DNA of 64,000 nt from Paracoccus sp. MA. Its GTDB lineage: Bacteria; Pseudomonadota; Alphaproteobacteria; Rhodobacterales; Rhodobacteraceae. This document shows, piece after piece, positions 37,463-45,993 of the stretch. Numbering within the stretch: the first letter of the stretch is position 1; every line of letters begins with the position of its first letter. Below the pieces are notes generated by a model that was not told the DNA's origin, did not search any database, and worked only from the letters and a program-made list of their open reading frames with translations. The stretch is from assembly GCF_020990385.1 (NCBI RefSeq), contig NZ_CP087597.1, positions 1,139,001-1,203,000 on the forward strand, in the 5' to 3' direction. Both the position numbers and the translations under genes were made by a program.

Positions 37463-37987
37463 TTAGGGATGGGCTTCCAGATAAGCGATCAGGTTGGCGC
37501 GGTCCTCGACCTTGGGCAGGCCGGCAAAGGCCATCTTGGTGCCCTTGACCACGGCTTTCGGGTTGGTCAGGAATTCCTGCAGCGCGTCATGCGTCCAGTC
37601 GCCGCCATGCGCCTTCATGCCGTCCGAATAGTTGAAGCCGTCGATCCCGGCGACCGGGCGGCCGACGACGCCGTTCAGATGCGGGCCGGTGCCGTCGGTG
37701 CCGTCCATCTTGTGGCAGGCCTTGCACTTGCCGAAGACCTTCTCGCCGGCGGCTGCATCGGCCGAGGCCATGACGGCGGCGAAATCGATGCCCTCCTCCT
37801 CGGCCTCGCCGGCATCGGCGCCCGCATCCTCGACCGGGATGGAATAGGCCTGCGCATGTTCCTCGTCACCATGACCGGCGGGACCGACGTGATAGATGCC
37901 CGAGGCCGCCCAGCCCATCAGCAGAAGGAACAGAAGCGAGCCGATCAGAGCCCCGGCTGCCTTGGTGACGGTCATGGTGTCGAACAT
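37463..37987 (-). CDS. cycM: membrane-anchored cytochrome c552
   Basis: 174-aa c-type cytochrome that in Paracoccus carries electrons between the bc1 complex and aa3 oxidase. The N-terminal anchor is [20 protein letters not shown] (about residues 8-27), followed by an acidic Ala/Glu-rich linker. The class I haem domain has CKACH (Cys88, Cys91, His92) and the axial Met152 in KGTKMAFAG. The sequence matches my memory of P. denitrificans CycM almost throughout ([16 protein letters not shown] start, [31 protein letters not shown]), which fixes the start at 37987 and the genus. Transcription is divergent from pheA; a terminator follows. Confidence 0.96.
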   Translation of the reverse strand: MFDTMTVTKAAGALIGSLLFLLLMGWAASGIYHVGPAGHGDEEHAQAYSIPVEDAGADAGEAEEEGIDFAAVMASADAAAGEKVFGKCKACHKMDGTDGTGPHLNGVVGRPVAGIDGFNYSDGMKAHGGDWTHDALQEFLTNPKAVVKGTKMAFAGLPKVEDRANLIAYLEAHP

Positions 37988-38141
37988 GTCTGCGGATCCC
38001 TTGGGTCTGTCCGTGGATTTGGCCGTATCTATCCGCTTTTGTTCCGTCGGTTCAAGGTATAGTTGTCGCTCGCAGAACACAAAACCGGGGTAGAACCGCC
38101 CCGATACGGGGCGCGCGCCGCCCCAAGCCGAGGTGTGAGCC

Positions 38142-39032
38142 ATGACCGATGATGTCCCGAACCAGAACGTGATCGCATTCCAGGGCGAACCCGGCGCATA
38201 CAGCCATCAGGCCTGCCGCCTCTATCGTCCGCAGATGGAGGCCCTGCCCTGCCGCACCTTCGAGGACACGATCGAGGCGGTGCGCGGCGGCCGGGCCGAG
38301 CTGGCCATGCTGCCGGTCGAGAACTCGACCTATGGCCGGGTGGCCGACATCCATCACCTGCTGCCCGAAACCGGCCTGCACATCATCGACGAGGGCTTCG
38401 TGCGGGTCCGCATCAGCCTGCTGGCGGTGCCCGGCACCCGCCTGTCCGAGGTCACCGATGCGATGAGCCACCCGGTGCTTCTGGGCCAGTGCCGCGGCTT
38501 CCTGCGCCGCCACGCCATCCGCGGCCTCGTCGGGGCCGACACCGCCGGCTCGGCGCTGGAAGTGGCGCGGCGCGGCGAAAAGGCGCTGGCGGCGCTGGCC
38601 GCGCCCCTGGCCGGCGAGATCTACGGCCTCGAAGAGCTCGCCTCGGGGATCGAGGACCGCCAAAACAACACCACCCGCTTCCTGGTCATGGCGCGGCAGC
38701 CCGATTTCAGCCGCCGCACCAATGCCCAGGGCGGCACCACCATGATGACCAGCTTCGTCTTCCGGGTGCGCAACATCCCGGCGGCGCTTTACAAGGCGCT
38801 CGGCGGCTTCGCCACCAACGGCGTCAACATGACCAAGCTGGAAAGCTACATGGTGGACGGCGTCTTCACCGCGACGCAGTTCTACGCCGATATCGAAGGC
38901 CACCCCGAGGACCCGCATGTCGCCCGCGCGCTGGAGGAGCTGGACTATTTCACCTCCAGCCTGAACATCCTGGGCGTCTATCCGGCCGATCCGCTGCGCG
39001 CGGCGCAGCTGCAGGCAGCCGCGCCGCAATAG
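38142..39032 (+). CDS. pheA: prephenate dehydratase
   Basis: 296-aa monofunctional prephenate dehydratase, converting prephenate to phenylpyruvate in phenylalanine synthesis. The catalytic TRF motif is at residues 178-180 ([10 protein letters not shown]), and [27 protein letters not shown] are typical. The C-terminal ACT domain (about 200-275) senses phenylalanine; the usual ESRP motif reads ESYM here ([14 protein letters not shown]), a variant I recall from other alphaproteobacteria. No chorismate mutase domain is present. GAGG lies upstream of the ATG. Confidence 0.95.
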   Translation: MTDDVPNQNVIAFQGEPGAYSHQACRLYRPQMEALPCRTFEDTIEAVRGGRAELAMLPVENSTYGRVADIHHLLPETGLHIIDEGFVRVRISLLAVPGTRLSEVTDAMSHPVLLGQCRGFLRRHAIRGLVGADTAGSALEVARRGEKALAALAAPLAGEIYGLEELASGIEDRQNNTTRFLVMARQPDFSRRTNAQGGTTMMTSFVFRVRNIPAALYKALGGFATNGVNMTKLESYMVDGVFTATQFYADIEGHPEDPHVARALEELDYFTSSLNILGVYPADPLRAAQLQAAAPQ

Positions 39033-39064
39033 CGCCGGCCCGCGGCGGCGGCGGGCAGCCGGGT

Positions 39065-39526
39065 TCAGGCGTGCTCGCCCGCGGCCAGGTGGGTGACGAA
39101 TTCGCCCACGCGCTTGGCGAACTTGCGGTCCAGCTGCGCCTTGCCCAGCTTGGCCGTCTGCAGCAGCAGCCGCGCCTTCATGCCGCGCGGATGGATGTCC
39201 GTCTCGAAGATCAGCCGCGATTTCGCCTTGGTCAGCGCCACCACGGTCATGCGCAGCGTGACCTCGAACTGCTCGGACCGCGCGTCGATGGCCACCACCT
39301 CGGGCGCGTCCAGCCGGGTGACCTCGGCGGTCAGCTCGCGATGCCGGCCGCGCCAGTCGAAGCCGATCAGCCAGCGCATGCCGACGCCCGGCTCGGCCAG
39401 GTCGTCCAGCCGGCGCACCGTGGCGCCGCGCCGCAGCAAAAGCCGCTCGATGGCGTGGAAATTGCTGACCGCGCGGAACAGCCCTTCCGCGGCAAGGTCG
39501 GTATCCTGTCGGGTCGAGAACTTCAT
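39065..39526 (-). CDS. SRPBCC (START-like) family protein
   Basis: 153-aa protein with a START-like helix-grip fold: an N-terminal strand MKFSTRQDTDLAAEGLFRAVSNFHAIERLLLRRG, a central strand set (GMRWLIGFDWRGRHRELTAEVTRLDAPEVVAIDARS) and a long C-terminal helix (RLLLQTAKLGKAQLDRKFAKRVGEFVTHLA). Such folds bind lipids or other hydrophobic ligands; the ligand is unknown. It is convergent with pheA and divergent from the cpdB-type gene, sharing a 157-nt region with palindromic motifs. Confidence 0.8.
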   Translation of the reverse strand: MKFSTRQDTDLAAEGLFRAVSNFHAIERLLLRRGATVRRLDDLAEPGVGMRWLIGFDWRGRHRELTAEVTRLDAPEVVAIDARSEQFEVTLRMTVVALTKAKSRLIFETDIHPRGMKARLLLQTAKLGKAQLDRKFAKRVGEFVTHLAAGEHA

Positions 39527-39582
39527 CGCTTATCCGATCGAACAAGAGGGGGCGCTGAACCTTGGCCCCGGTTAATCCCATG

Positions 39583-39600
39583 TTGCACCGCAGCATGCAA
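39583..39600. promoter_or_regulatory. diverged copy of the shared palindrome
   Basis: TTGCACCGCAGCATGCAA: 5-nt inverted arms TTGCA / TGCAA. Its minus-strand core ATGCTGCGGTGCAACAT matches 13 of 17 positions of the palindrome found upstream of the peroxiredoxin and patatin genes. It lies between the SRPBCC gene (57 nt upstream of its start) and cpdB. Confidence 0.35.
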
Positions 39601-39634
39601 GGCTGCCACATCCGCTAAGCGGAACCAGGGCAGA

Positions 39635-39655
39635 AATGCAATCCATGGTTGCATT
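39635..39655. promoter_or_regulatory. inverted repeat upstream of cpdB-type gene
   Basis: Perfect 7-nt arms AATGCAA (39635-39641) and TTGCATT (39649-39655) around TCCATGG, ending 28 nt before the CpdB start. It is a candidate operator within the divergent SRPBCC/cpdB promoter region. Confidence 0.4.
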
Positions 39656-39683
39656 ATGTCGATAATGACCGCATGCAGACAGC

Positions 39684-41540
39684 ATGACGTCCGAAATCCC
39701 TCCGCCCGATCCGCAGCCCGGCGATGCCCTCGACCTTCGCATCCTGGCGACCACGGACCTGCACATGCATGTGCTGGGCTACGACTATTTCGCGGATCGA
39801 CCCTCGGGGCGGCTGGGCCTGTCGCGGGCGGCGGCGCTGATCGCCAAGGCGCGGCAATCGGCGCCCAACTGCCTGCTGTTCGACAATGGCGACGGGTTGC
39901 AGGGCAGCCCGATGGGCGATTACCTGGCCGAGGCGGGCGCCCTGGGACCGCGCCAGCCGCATCCCGCCATCGCGGCGATGAATGCGCTGCGCTATGACGC
40001 CGCCACGGTCGGCAACCATGATTTCAGCTTCGGCCTCGGCTTTCTGCGCCGCACGCTGGACGAGGCGGAATTCCCCTTCGTCGCCAGCAACCTGCGCCCG
40101 CGCCGCCCGCTGCCGGTGCAGAACCATGTCCTGCTGGAGCGGCAGTTCCGCGACCGCCGGGGCCGCCCCCAGCGGCTGCGCATCGGCGTGCTGGGCTTTC
40201 TGCCGCCGCAGACCGTGGAATGGGAGCCGGGGCTGAAGGCCGAGATCGAGGTGCAGGACATCCTGCTGGCGGCGCGGGCCGGCATCGCGGCGCTGCGTCG
40301 GCAGGGCGCGCATCTGGTGGTGGCACTGTCGCATAGCGGCATCGGCGCGCTTGCCCCCGCGCCGATGATGGAGAACGCCGCCACCGCGCTGGCCGCCCTT
40401 CCCGGTATCGACCTGGTGATCGCCGGGCATACGCATCGGGTCTTTCCCTCGCCGGACCATCCGCAGGGGCCGGGGATCGACGCCCGGCGCGGCACGCTGG
40501 CCGGCAAGCCGGCGGTGATGCCCGGCTTCTGGGGCTCGCATCTGGGTCTGATCGACCTGCGGCTGGAACCCGCGGGCCAGGGCTGGCGCATCGCCGATTT
40601 CACCTGCCGCGCCGAGCCGGTCGGCGCCGAGGAGGACCACCCCGCCGTCACCGGCCCGGCGCTGGCGGCGCATCGCCGGACCCTGCGGCATTTCCGCCGC
40701 CGCATCGGCAGGACCGAGCGGCCGCTGAGCAGCTATTTCGCCCTCATCGGCGAGGATCCGGGCCTGCGGCTGGTGACCATGGCGCAGCGCTGGCATGTGC
40801 GGCGCGCGCTGCGCGGCACGCGCTGGCAGGACCTGCCGATCCTTTCGGCCGCCGCCCCGTTCCGCGCCGGCGGGCGCGGCGGGCCGCAGCATTATACCGA
40901 CGTGCCGGCCGGGCGGCTGACGCTGCGCAACATCGCCGATCTCTACCTGTTCCCGAACCGGATCTGCGCCATCCGCCTGACCGGGGCCGAACTGCACGAA
41001 TGGCTGGAACGCTCGGCCAGCCTGTTCCTGCGCATCGAGCCGGGCAAGCCCGACCAGCCGCTGATCGACCCGGAATTCCCCAGCTACAATTTCGATATCA
41101 TCGACGGGCTGGACTGGCAGATCGACCTCAGCCGCCCGCCGCGCTACGCCCCGGACGGCCGCCTGGCCCATGCCGATTCGCGCCGCATCGGCGCGCTTTC
41201 GCATCGCAGCCGCCCGGTGGCGCCGGACCAGCCCTTCATCCTGGTGACGAACAGCTACCGGCTGTCCGATTGCGGGCTGTTCGCCCCGGTGGCGGCGGGA
41301 CGGCCGGTGCTGCTGGACGGCACCTCGCGCACCCGCGAGGTGCTGCGGCGCTATGTCGCGCAGCGCCGCGTGCTGGCACCCGATTCCCGCGCCGGCTGGA
41401 GCTTCCGCCCCCTGCCCGGCACCTCGGTCCTGTTCGAGACCGGGCCGGCCGCCGCGCGGCATCTGGACGGGCTTTCCGCGCGGGTCGAGCCGGCGGGCAT
41501 GGGCCCGGACGGTTTCCTGCGCCTGCGCCTGCATCTCTAG
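39684..41540 (+). CDS. cpdB: CpdB-like 2',3'-cyclic nucleotide phosphodiesterase/3'-nucleotidase
   Basis: 618-aa metallophosphoesterase of the 5'-nucleotidase/CpdB family. The dimetal domain shows LRILATTDLHMHVLGYDYF, LLFDNGDGLQGSPMGDYL, TVGNHDFSFGLGF, VVALSHSGIG and VIAGHTHRVFPSPDHP; the C-terminal nucleotide-binding domain has PTWNRICAIRLTGAEL-like LFPNRICAIRLTGAELHEWLERSA and FPSYNFDIIDGLDWQIDLS. The enzyme degrades 2',3'-cyclic and 3'-nucleotides, usually in the periplasm. Here no signal peptide is encoded: the frame is closed by a TGA 18 nt before ATG 39684. Either it is cytosolic or leaves by another route. Confidence 0.9.
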   Translation: MTSEIPPPDPQPGDALDLRILATTDLHMHVLGYDYFADRPSGRLGLSRAAALIAKARQSAPNCLLFDNGDGLQGSPMGDYLAEAGALGPRQPHPAIAAMNALRYDAATVGNHDFSFGLGFLRRTLDEAEFPFVASNLRPRRPLPVQNHVLLERQFRDRRGRPQRLRIGVLGFLPPQTVEWEPGLKAEIEVQDILLAARAGIAALRRQGAHLVVALSHSGIGALAPAPMMENAATALAALPGIDLVIAGHTHRVFPSPDHPQGPGIDARRGTLAGKPAVMPGFWGSHLGLIDLRLEPAGQGWRIADFTCRAEPVGAEEDHPAVTGPALAAHRRTLRHFRRRIGRTERPLSSYFALIGEDPGLRLVTMAQRWHVRRALRGTRWQDLPILSAAAPFRAGGRGGPQHYTDVPAGRLTLRNIADLYLFPNRICAIRLTGAELHEWLERSASLFLRIEPGKPDQPLIDPEFPSYNFDIIDGLDWQIDLSRPPRYAPDGRLAHADSRRIGALSHRSRPVAPDQPFILVTNSYRLSDCGLFAPVAAGRPVLLDGTSRTREVLRRYVAQRRVLAPDSRAGWSFRPLPGTSVLFETGPAAARHLDGLSARVEPAGMGPDGFLRLRLHL

Positions 41541-41587
41541 CGGGCAAGCCGCTTGCATCCGGCCGCGCGCGCGCCTATCTAGGCGGC

Positions 41588-41681
41588 GAGAGGTTGGCGC
41601 GGGCAGGCGTCTCGCCAAACCGGTCAGGTCCGGAAGGAAGCAGCCGTAACGAGTCCCGTCTGGGTCGCTGTCCAGCCTCTC
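41588..41681 (+). ncRNA. ffs: signal recognition particle RNA (4.5S type)
   Basis: The conserved SRP domain IV hairpin GGTCAGGTCCGGAAGGAAGC (41623-41642) followed by AGCC is unmistakable. The ends GAGAGGTTGG and CCAGCCTCTC pair to close the molecule, giving a 94-nt RNA. A C-run and CTTTTCC follow as a probable termination region. The RNA works with Ffh and FtsY in cotranslational membrane targeting. It sits between the cpdB-type gene and psuK. Confidence 0.95.
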
Positions 41682-41750
41682 ACCCCCCTTTTCCCCGGCA
41701 TCGCCAGAAGCTAGCCTGCGCCGGCGCAACCCGCCCGAAGGCCCTCCCCG

Positions 41751-42647
41751 ATGACCGCCCCTCCCCGCATTCTCTGCCTCGGCGCCATGCTTTGGGACGT
41801 GATCGGGCGCAGCGCGGTGCGGGTTCTGCCCGGCGCCGACCTGCCGGGACGCATCACCCGCCAGCCCGGCGGCGTGGCGCTGAACGTGGCGCTGGCTCTG
41901 GCCCGGCAGGGGCTGGAACCCGCCATGCTTTCCGCCGTCGGCCGCGACCCGGCGGGCGAGGCGCTGGTGGCCGAGGCCGGCCGGCGCGGCGTCGACACCC
42001 GCTGGCTCTGGCGCGACACCGGCCTTGTCACCGACAGCTATCTGGCCATCGAAAGCCCGGAGGGGCTGGTCGCGGCCATCGCCGATGCCCGGGCGCTGGA
42101 AACCGCCGGCACGGCCCTCCTCGCGCCGCTGCGCGACGGCCGGCTGGGCGATGCCGCCCGGCCCTGGCGAGGCACGCTGGTGGTGGACGGCAACCCCTCC
42201 GCGCCGGTGCTGACCGAAATCGCCCGCGATCCCTGCCTTGCCGATGCCGACCTGCGCATCGTGCCCGCCAGCCCCGACAAGGCGGCCCGGCTGCGGGTGC
42301 TGATCGACGATCCCCGCGCCATCTTCCACCTGAACCGCGCCGAGGCCGAGGCCCTGGCCGGCCGCAGCCTGCCCGACGCCGCCCGCGCCGCCGAGGCCGT
42401 GCTGGCGCTCGGCGCCCGCCGGGTGCTGGTGACCGACGGCGCCGGCACCGCCGCCGATGCGGCGCAAGGCGCGCCCACGCTGACCGCGACGCCGCGCCCG
42501 GTGGCGGCCATCCGCGTCACCGGTGCGGGCGACAGCTTCCTCGCCGCGCATCTTGCGGCCGAAAGCCGCGGCGCCACCCGCGCCGAGGCCCTGACCCGCG
42601 CCATGAACGCCGCATCCGACCATGTCTGTGGAAAGGACCAGCCATGA
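41751..42647 (+). CDS. psuK: PfkB-family kinase, probably pseudouridine kinase
   Basis: 298-aa ribokinase-like sugar/nucleoside kinase. It begins RILCLGAMLWDVIGRS, has GGVALNVALALARQGLEPAMLSAVGRDPAGE and the PfkB signature 2 region VTGAGDSFLAAHLAAESRGATRAEAL with the catalytic Asp. It overlaps psuG by 4 nt; together they would phosphorylate pseudouridine and then split the C-C glycosidic bond to uracil and ribose-5-phosphate. The pseudouridine assignment rests on this pairing. Confidence 0.87.
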   Translation: MTAPPRILCLGAMLWDVIGRSAVRVLPGADLPGRITRQPGGVALNVALALARQGLEPAMLSAVGRDPAGEALVAEAGRRGVDTRWLWRDTGLVTDSYLAIESPEGLVAAIADARALETAGTALLAPLRDGRLGDAARPWRGTLVVDGNPSAPVLTEIARDPCLADADLRIVPASPDKAARLRVLIDDPRAIFHLNRAEAEALAGRSLPDAARAAEAVLALGARRVLVTDGAGTAADAAQGAPTLTATPRPVAAIRVTGAGDSFLAAHLAAESRGATRAEALTRAMNAASDHVCGKDQP

Positions 42648-43558
42648 ACCCCCTGATCGCGCTTTCCCCCGAAATCTCGCAGGCCCTGGCCGAGGGCCGG
42701 CCGGTCGTGGTGCTGGAATCGACCATCATCACCCATGGCATGCCCTATCCGCAGAACCTGCAGGTCGCGCAACAGGTCGAGGCCGCGGTGCGCGAGGCAG
42801 GCGCCGTGCCCGCCACCATCGCGGTGATGGCCGGGCGCATTCGCGTCGGCCTCGATGCCGAGACGCTCGAGGCGCTGGCCTCGACCCCGGCCGCGCAGGT
42901 GATGAAGCTGTCGCGCGCCGATCTCGCCGCCTGCCTGGCGCTGGGGCGGACCGGGGCCACGACGGTGGCGGCGACGATGATCTGCGCCCATCTGGCCGGG
43001 ATCGAGGTCTTCGCCACCGGCGGCATCGGCGGCGTGCATCGCGGCGCCGAAACCAGCTTCGACATCTCGGCCGACCTGCAGGAACTGGCGCAAAGCCCGG
43101 TCACCGTGGTCGCGGCCGGGGCCAAGGCGATTCTGGACCTGCCCAAGACGCTCGAGGTGCTGGAAACGCTGGGCGTGCCGGTGATCGCCTTTGGCCAGGA
43201 CCAGCTGCCGGCCTTCTGGTCGCGCGAATCGGGCCTGCCGGCGCCCTTGCGCATGGACGACCCGGTCCAGATCGCCGCCAGCGCCCGGCTGCGCCGCGAA
43301 CTGGGCCTCGGAGGCGGCCAGCTGGTGGTGAACCCGATCCCGCCAGAGGCCGAGATCCCGCGCGCCGAGATGATCCCCATCGTCGAGCAGGCGCTGTCCG
43401 AGGCCGAGGCGCAGCGCATCGCCGCCAAGGCGGTCACGCCCTTCCTGCTGCAGCGCATCTTCGACCTGACCCGGGGCCGCTCGCTCGACGCCAATATCGC
43501 GCTGGTGCTGAACAACGCCCGGCTGGCCGCGCGCATCGCCGCGGCCATGACCCGCTAG
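42644..43558 (+). CDS. psuG: pseudouridine-5'-phosphate glycosidase
   Basis: 304-aa enzyme cleaving pseudouridine 5'-phosphate to uracil and ribose 5-phosphate. Family hallmarks are VVVLESTIITHGMPYPQNL, TIAVMAGRIRVGL, KLSRADLAACLALGRTGATTVAATMICAHLAGIEVFATGGIGGVHRGAETSFDISADLQEL and VTPFLLQRI. AAGGA precedes ATG 42644. A longer open frame extends far upstream over cpdB and psuK antiphase and is not real. Its TAG and the TAG of the convergent patatin gene share the same palindromic CTAG, so the two reading frames overlap by 4 nt at their ends. Confidence 0.95.
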   Translation: MNPLIALSPEISQALAEGRPVVVLESTIITHGMPYPQNLQVAQQVEAAVREAGAVPATIAVMAGRIRVGLDAETLEALASTPAAQVMKLSRADLAACLALGRTGATTVAATMICAHLAGIEVFATGGIGGVHRGAETSFDISADLQELAQSPVTVVAAGAKAILDLPKTLEVLETLGVPVIAFGQDQLPAFWSRESGLPAPLRMDDPVQIAASARLRRELGLGGGQLVVNPIPPEAEIPRAEMIPIVEQALSEAEAQRIAAKAVTPFLLQRIFDLTRGRSLDANIALVLNNARLAARIAAAMTR

Positions 43559-44610
43559 CGGCGGCCGAACAGCTGCGCCAGGTCGTAGGAATCGCGCTCG
43601 CCGATATTGCCGGCATCGCGTTCCAGGAACCGGTCGGCCGCCTCGACCCCGGCATCGTGCATGCGCTGCAACAGGCCGGGATTCGGGATCAGCTTGGTGC
43701 TGGCGCTCAGCGAGTTCATCAACTCCTCGTCCATGATCGCATGCAGCAGCACGTTCTTCATCGGCCGGCCGGTCAGCCGGTCCTCGGCATGCAGCCGCTT
43801 GACGAAATTGATCGCCCGCAGCTCGGCCAGAAGTGCGGCGTTGAAGCTGATCTCGTTCACCCGGTCCTGGATCGCGGCCGGGGTCTTGGGGATCGCGTCG
43901 CGCAGCATCGGGTTGATGTTCACGATGACGATATCGCGCGGCAGGTCGCCGCGATACAGCGGGAACAGCGCCGGATTGCCGGAATAGCCGCCGTCCCAAT
44001 AGGCCTCGCGCCGGCCGGTCAGTGGATCGTCGATCTCGACGGCGCGGAACAGCTCGGGCAGGCAGGCCGAGGCCAGGATGGTGTCCACCGTCACCTCGGC
44101 GCCGCCGAAGACCCGCACCAGCCCGGTGCGCACATTGGTCGCGGTGACGAAAAAGGCCGGCCCCTCCTCGCGGCCCAGCCGGGGATGCGGCATCTCGCGC
44201 AGGATGGCGGCCAGCGGGTTGGTGTAGAACGGCCCCGAATCATAGGGGCTGAACACCCGCGTCAGCGAACCAAGCCAGGCCACGGGCGAGAAAAGCTCGG
44301 TCAGCCGCTGCCAGGCGCGCGGCGCAGGAAACATGGAATGCAGCCAGCGCACCACGGAATTGTCGCTGACCTGCCCGACCTGCGACCAGATATAGGCCAG
44401 GTTCTGCCGCGCCGCCTCGCGCCCGCGCCGGCCCGGCCCGCAGGACAGGCCGGCCGCCAGAGCCGCGCCGTTCAGCGCCCCGGCCGAGGTGCCGCTGATG
44501 CCGCGGATCTCGATCGCGGGCTCGTCCAGCAGCCGGTCCAGCACGCCCCAGGCGAACGCGCCATGCGCGCCGCCGCCCTGAAGCGCCAGGTTGATCCGCT
44601 TCACGTCCAT
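43555..44610 (-). CDS. patatin-like phospholipase/esterase
   Basis: 351-aa patatin-family serine hydrolase. The oxyanion loop LQGGGAHGAFAWGVLD, nucleophile Ser42 in GISGTSAGALNG and the catalytic Asp in YWDGGYSGNPALFPL are all present. Cytosolic by appearance. Members act as phospholipases or, in some bacteria and archaea, on polyhydroxyalkanoate granules. An 18-nt palindrome shared with the peroxiredoxin promoter lies 33-50 nt upstream of ATG 44610. The longer upstream frame is Arg/Pro-rich and not conserved. Confidence 0.92.
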   Translation of the reverse strand: MDVKRINLALQGGGAHGAFAWGVLDRLLDEPAIEIRGISGTSAGALNGAALAAGLSCGPGRRGREAARQNLAYIWSQVGQVSDNSVVRWLHSMFPAPRAWQRLTELFSPVAWLGSLTRVFSPYDSGPFYTNPLAAILREMPHPRLGREEGPAFFVTATNVRTGLVRVFGGAEVTVDTILASACLPELFRAVEIDDPLTGRREAYWDGGYSGNPALFPLYRGDLPRDIVIVNINPMLRDAIPKTPAAIQDRVNEISFNAALLAELRAINFVKRLHAEDRLTGRPMKNVLLHAIMDEELMNSLSASTKLIPNPGLLQRMHDAGVEAADRFLERDAGNIGERDSYDLAQLFGRR

Positions 44611-44642
44611 GCCCACCCCGCATTTCGCACTCGCAGCATACA

Positions 44643-44660
44643 ATGCCGCGACGCAGCATC
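44643..44660. promoter_or_regulatory. palindromic operator candidate upstream of patatin gene
   Basis: ATGCCGCGACGCAGCATC, an exact 18-nt copy of 5578-5595 upstream of the peroxiredoxin gene, at nearly the same distance (33 nt) from the start codon. Two such long intergenic identities 39 kb apart suggest a common regulator. Confidence 0.5.
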
Positions 44661-44740
44661 CAACCGCGGCGTTCCCGCGCCGGCGAAAAGGTGCATGGGC
44701 GCCACAGTCGCGGCCCGCCCCGCGATGCGCAAGCCTGGGC

Positions 44741-44785
44741 TTCACCGTTTCCCAAATACTCGTGCGGCCGCGCAACAGGCGCGGC
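44741..44785 (-). repeat. hairpin plus 20-nt conserved tail after prfB
   Basis: On the minus strand, 3 nt after the prfB stop, a perfect 7-bp hairpin GCCGCGC / GCGCGGC (44785-44767, loop CTGTT) is followed by CGCACG and the tail AGTATTTGGGAAACGGTGAA (44760-44741). The tail matches that at 51895-51914 in 19 of 20 positions, and both follow a hairpin directly after a stop codon. Possible 3' processing or termination element. Confidence 0.6.
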
Positions 44786-44788
44786 GGA

Positions 44789-45916
<1,128 letters not shown>

Positions 45917-45993
45917 GGGCACTCTCTGGGTTCGGATTTCGGATCAGGGCAAGACAGATAACGCGGGCGGCGGGCGGCGGCAAGCGCCGGCCC

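Noticed and set aside
39654..42623. 989-codon minus-strand open frame
   Set aside because: Antisense to the cpdB-type gene, SRP RNA and psuK; it even crosses the structured SRP RNA gene.
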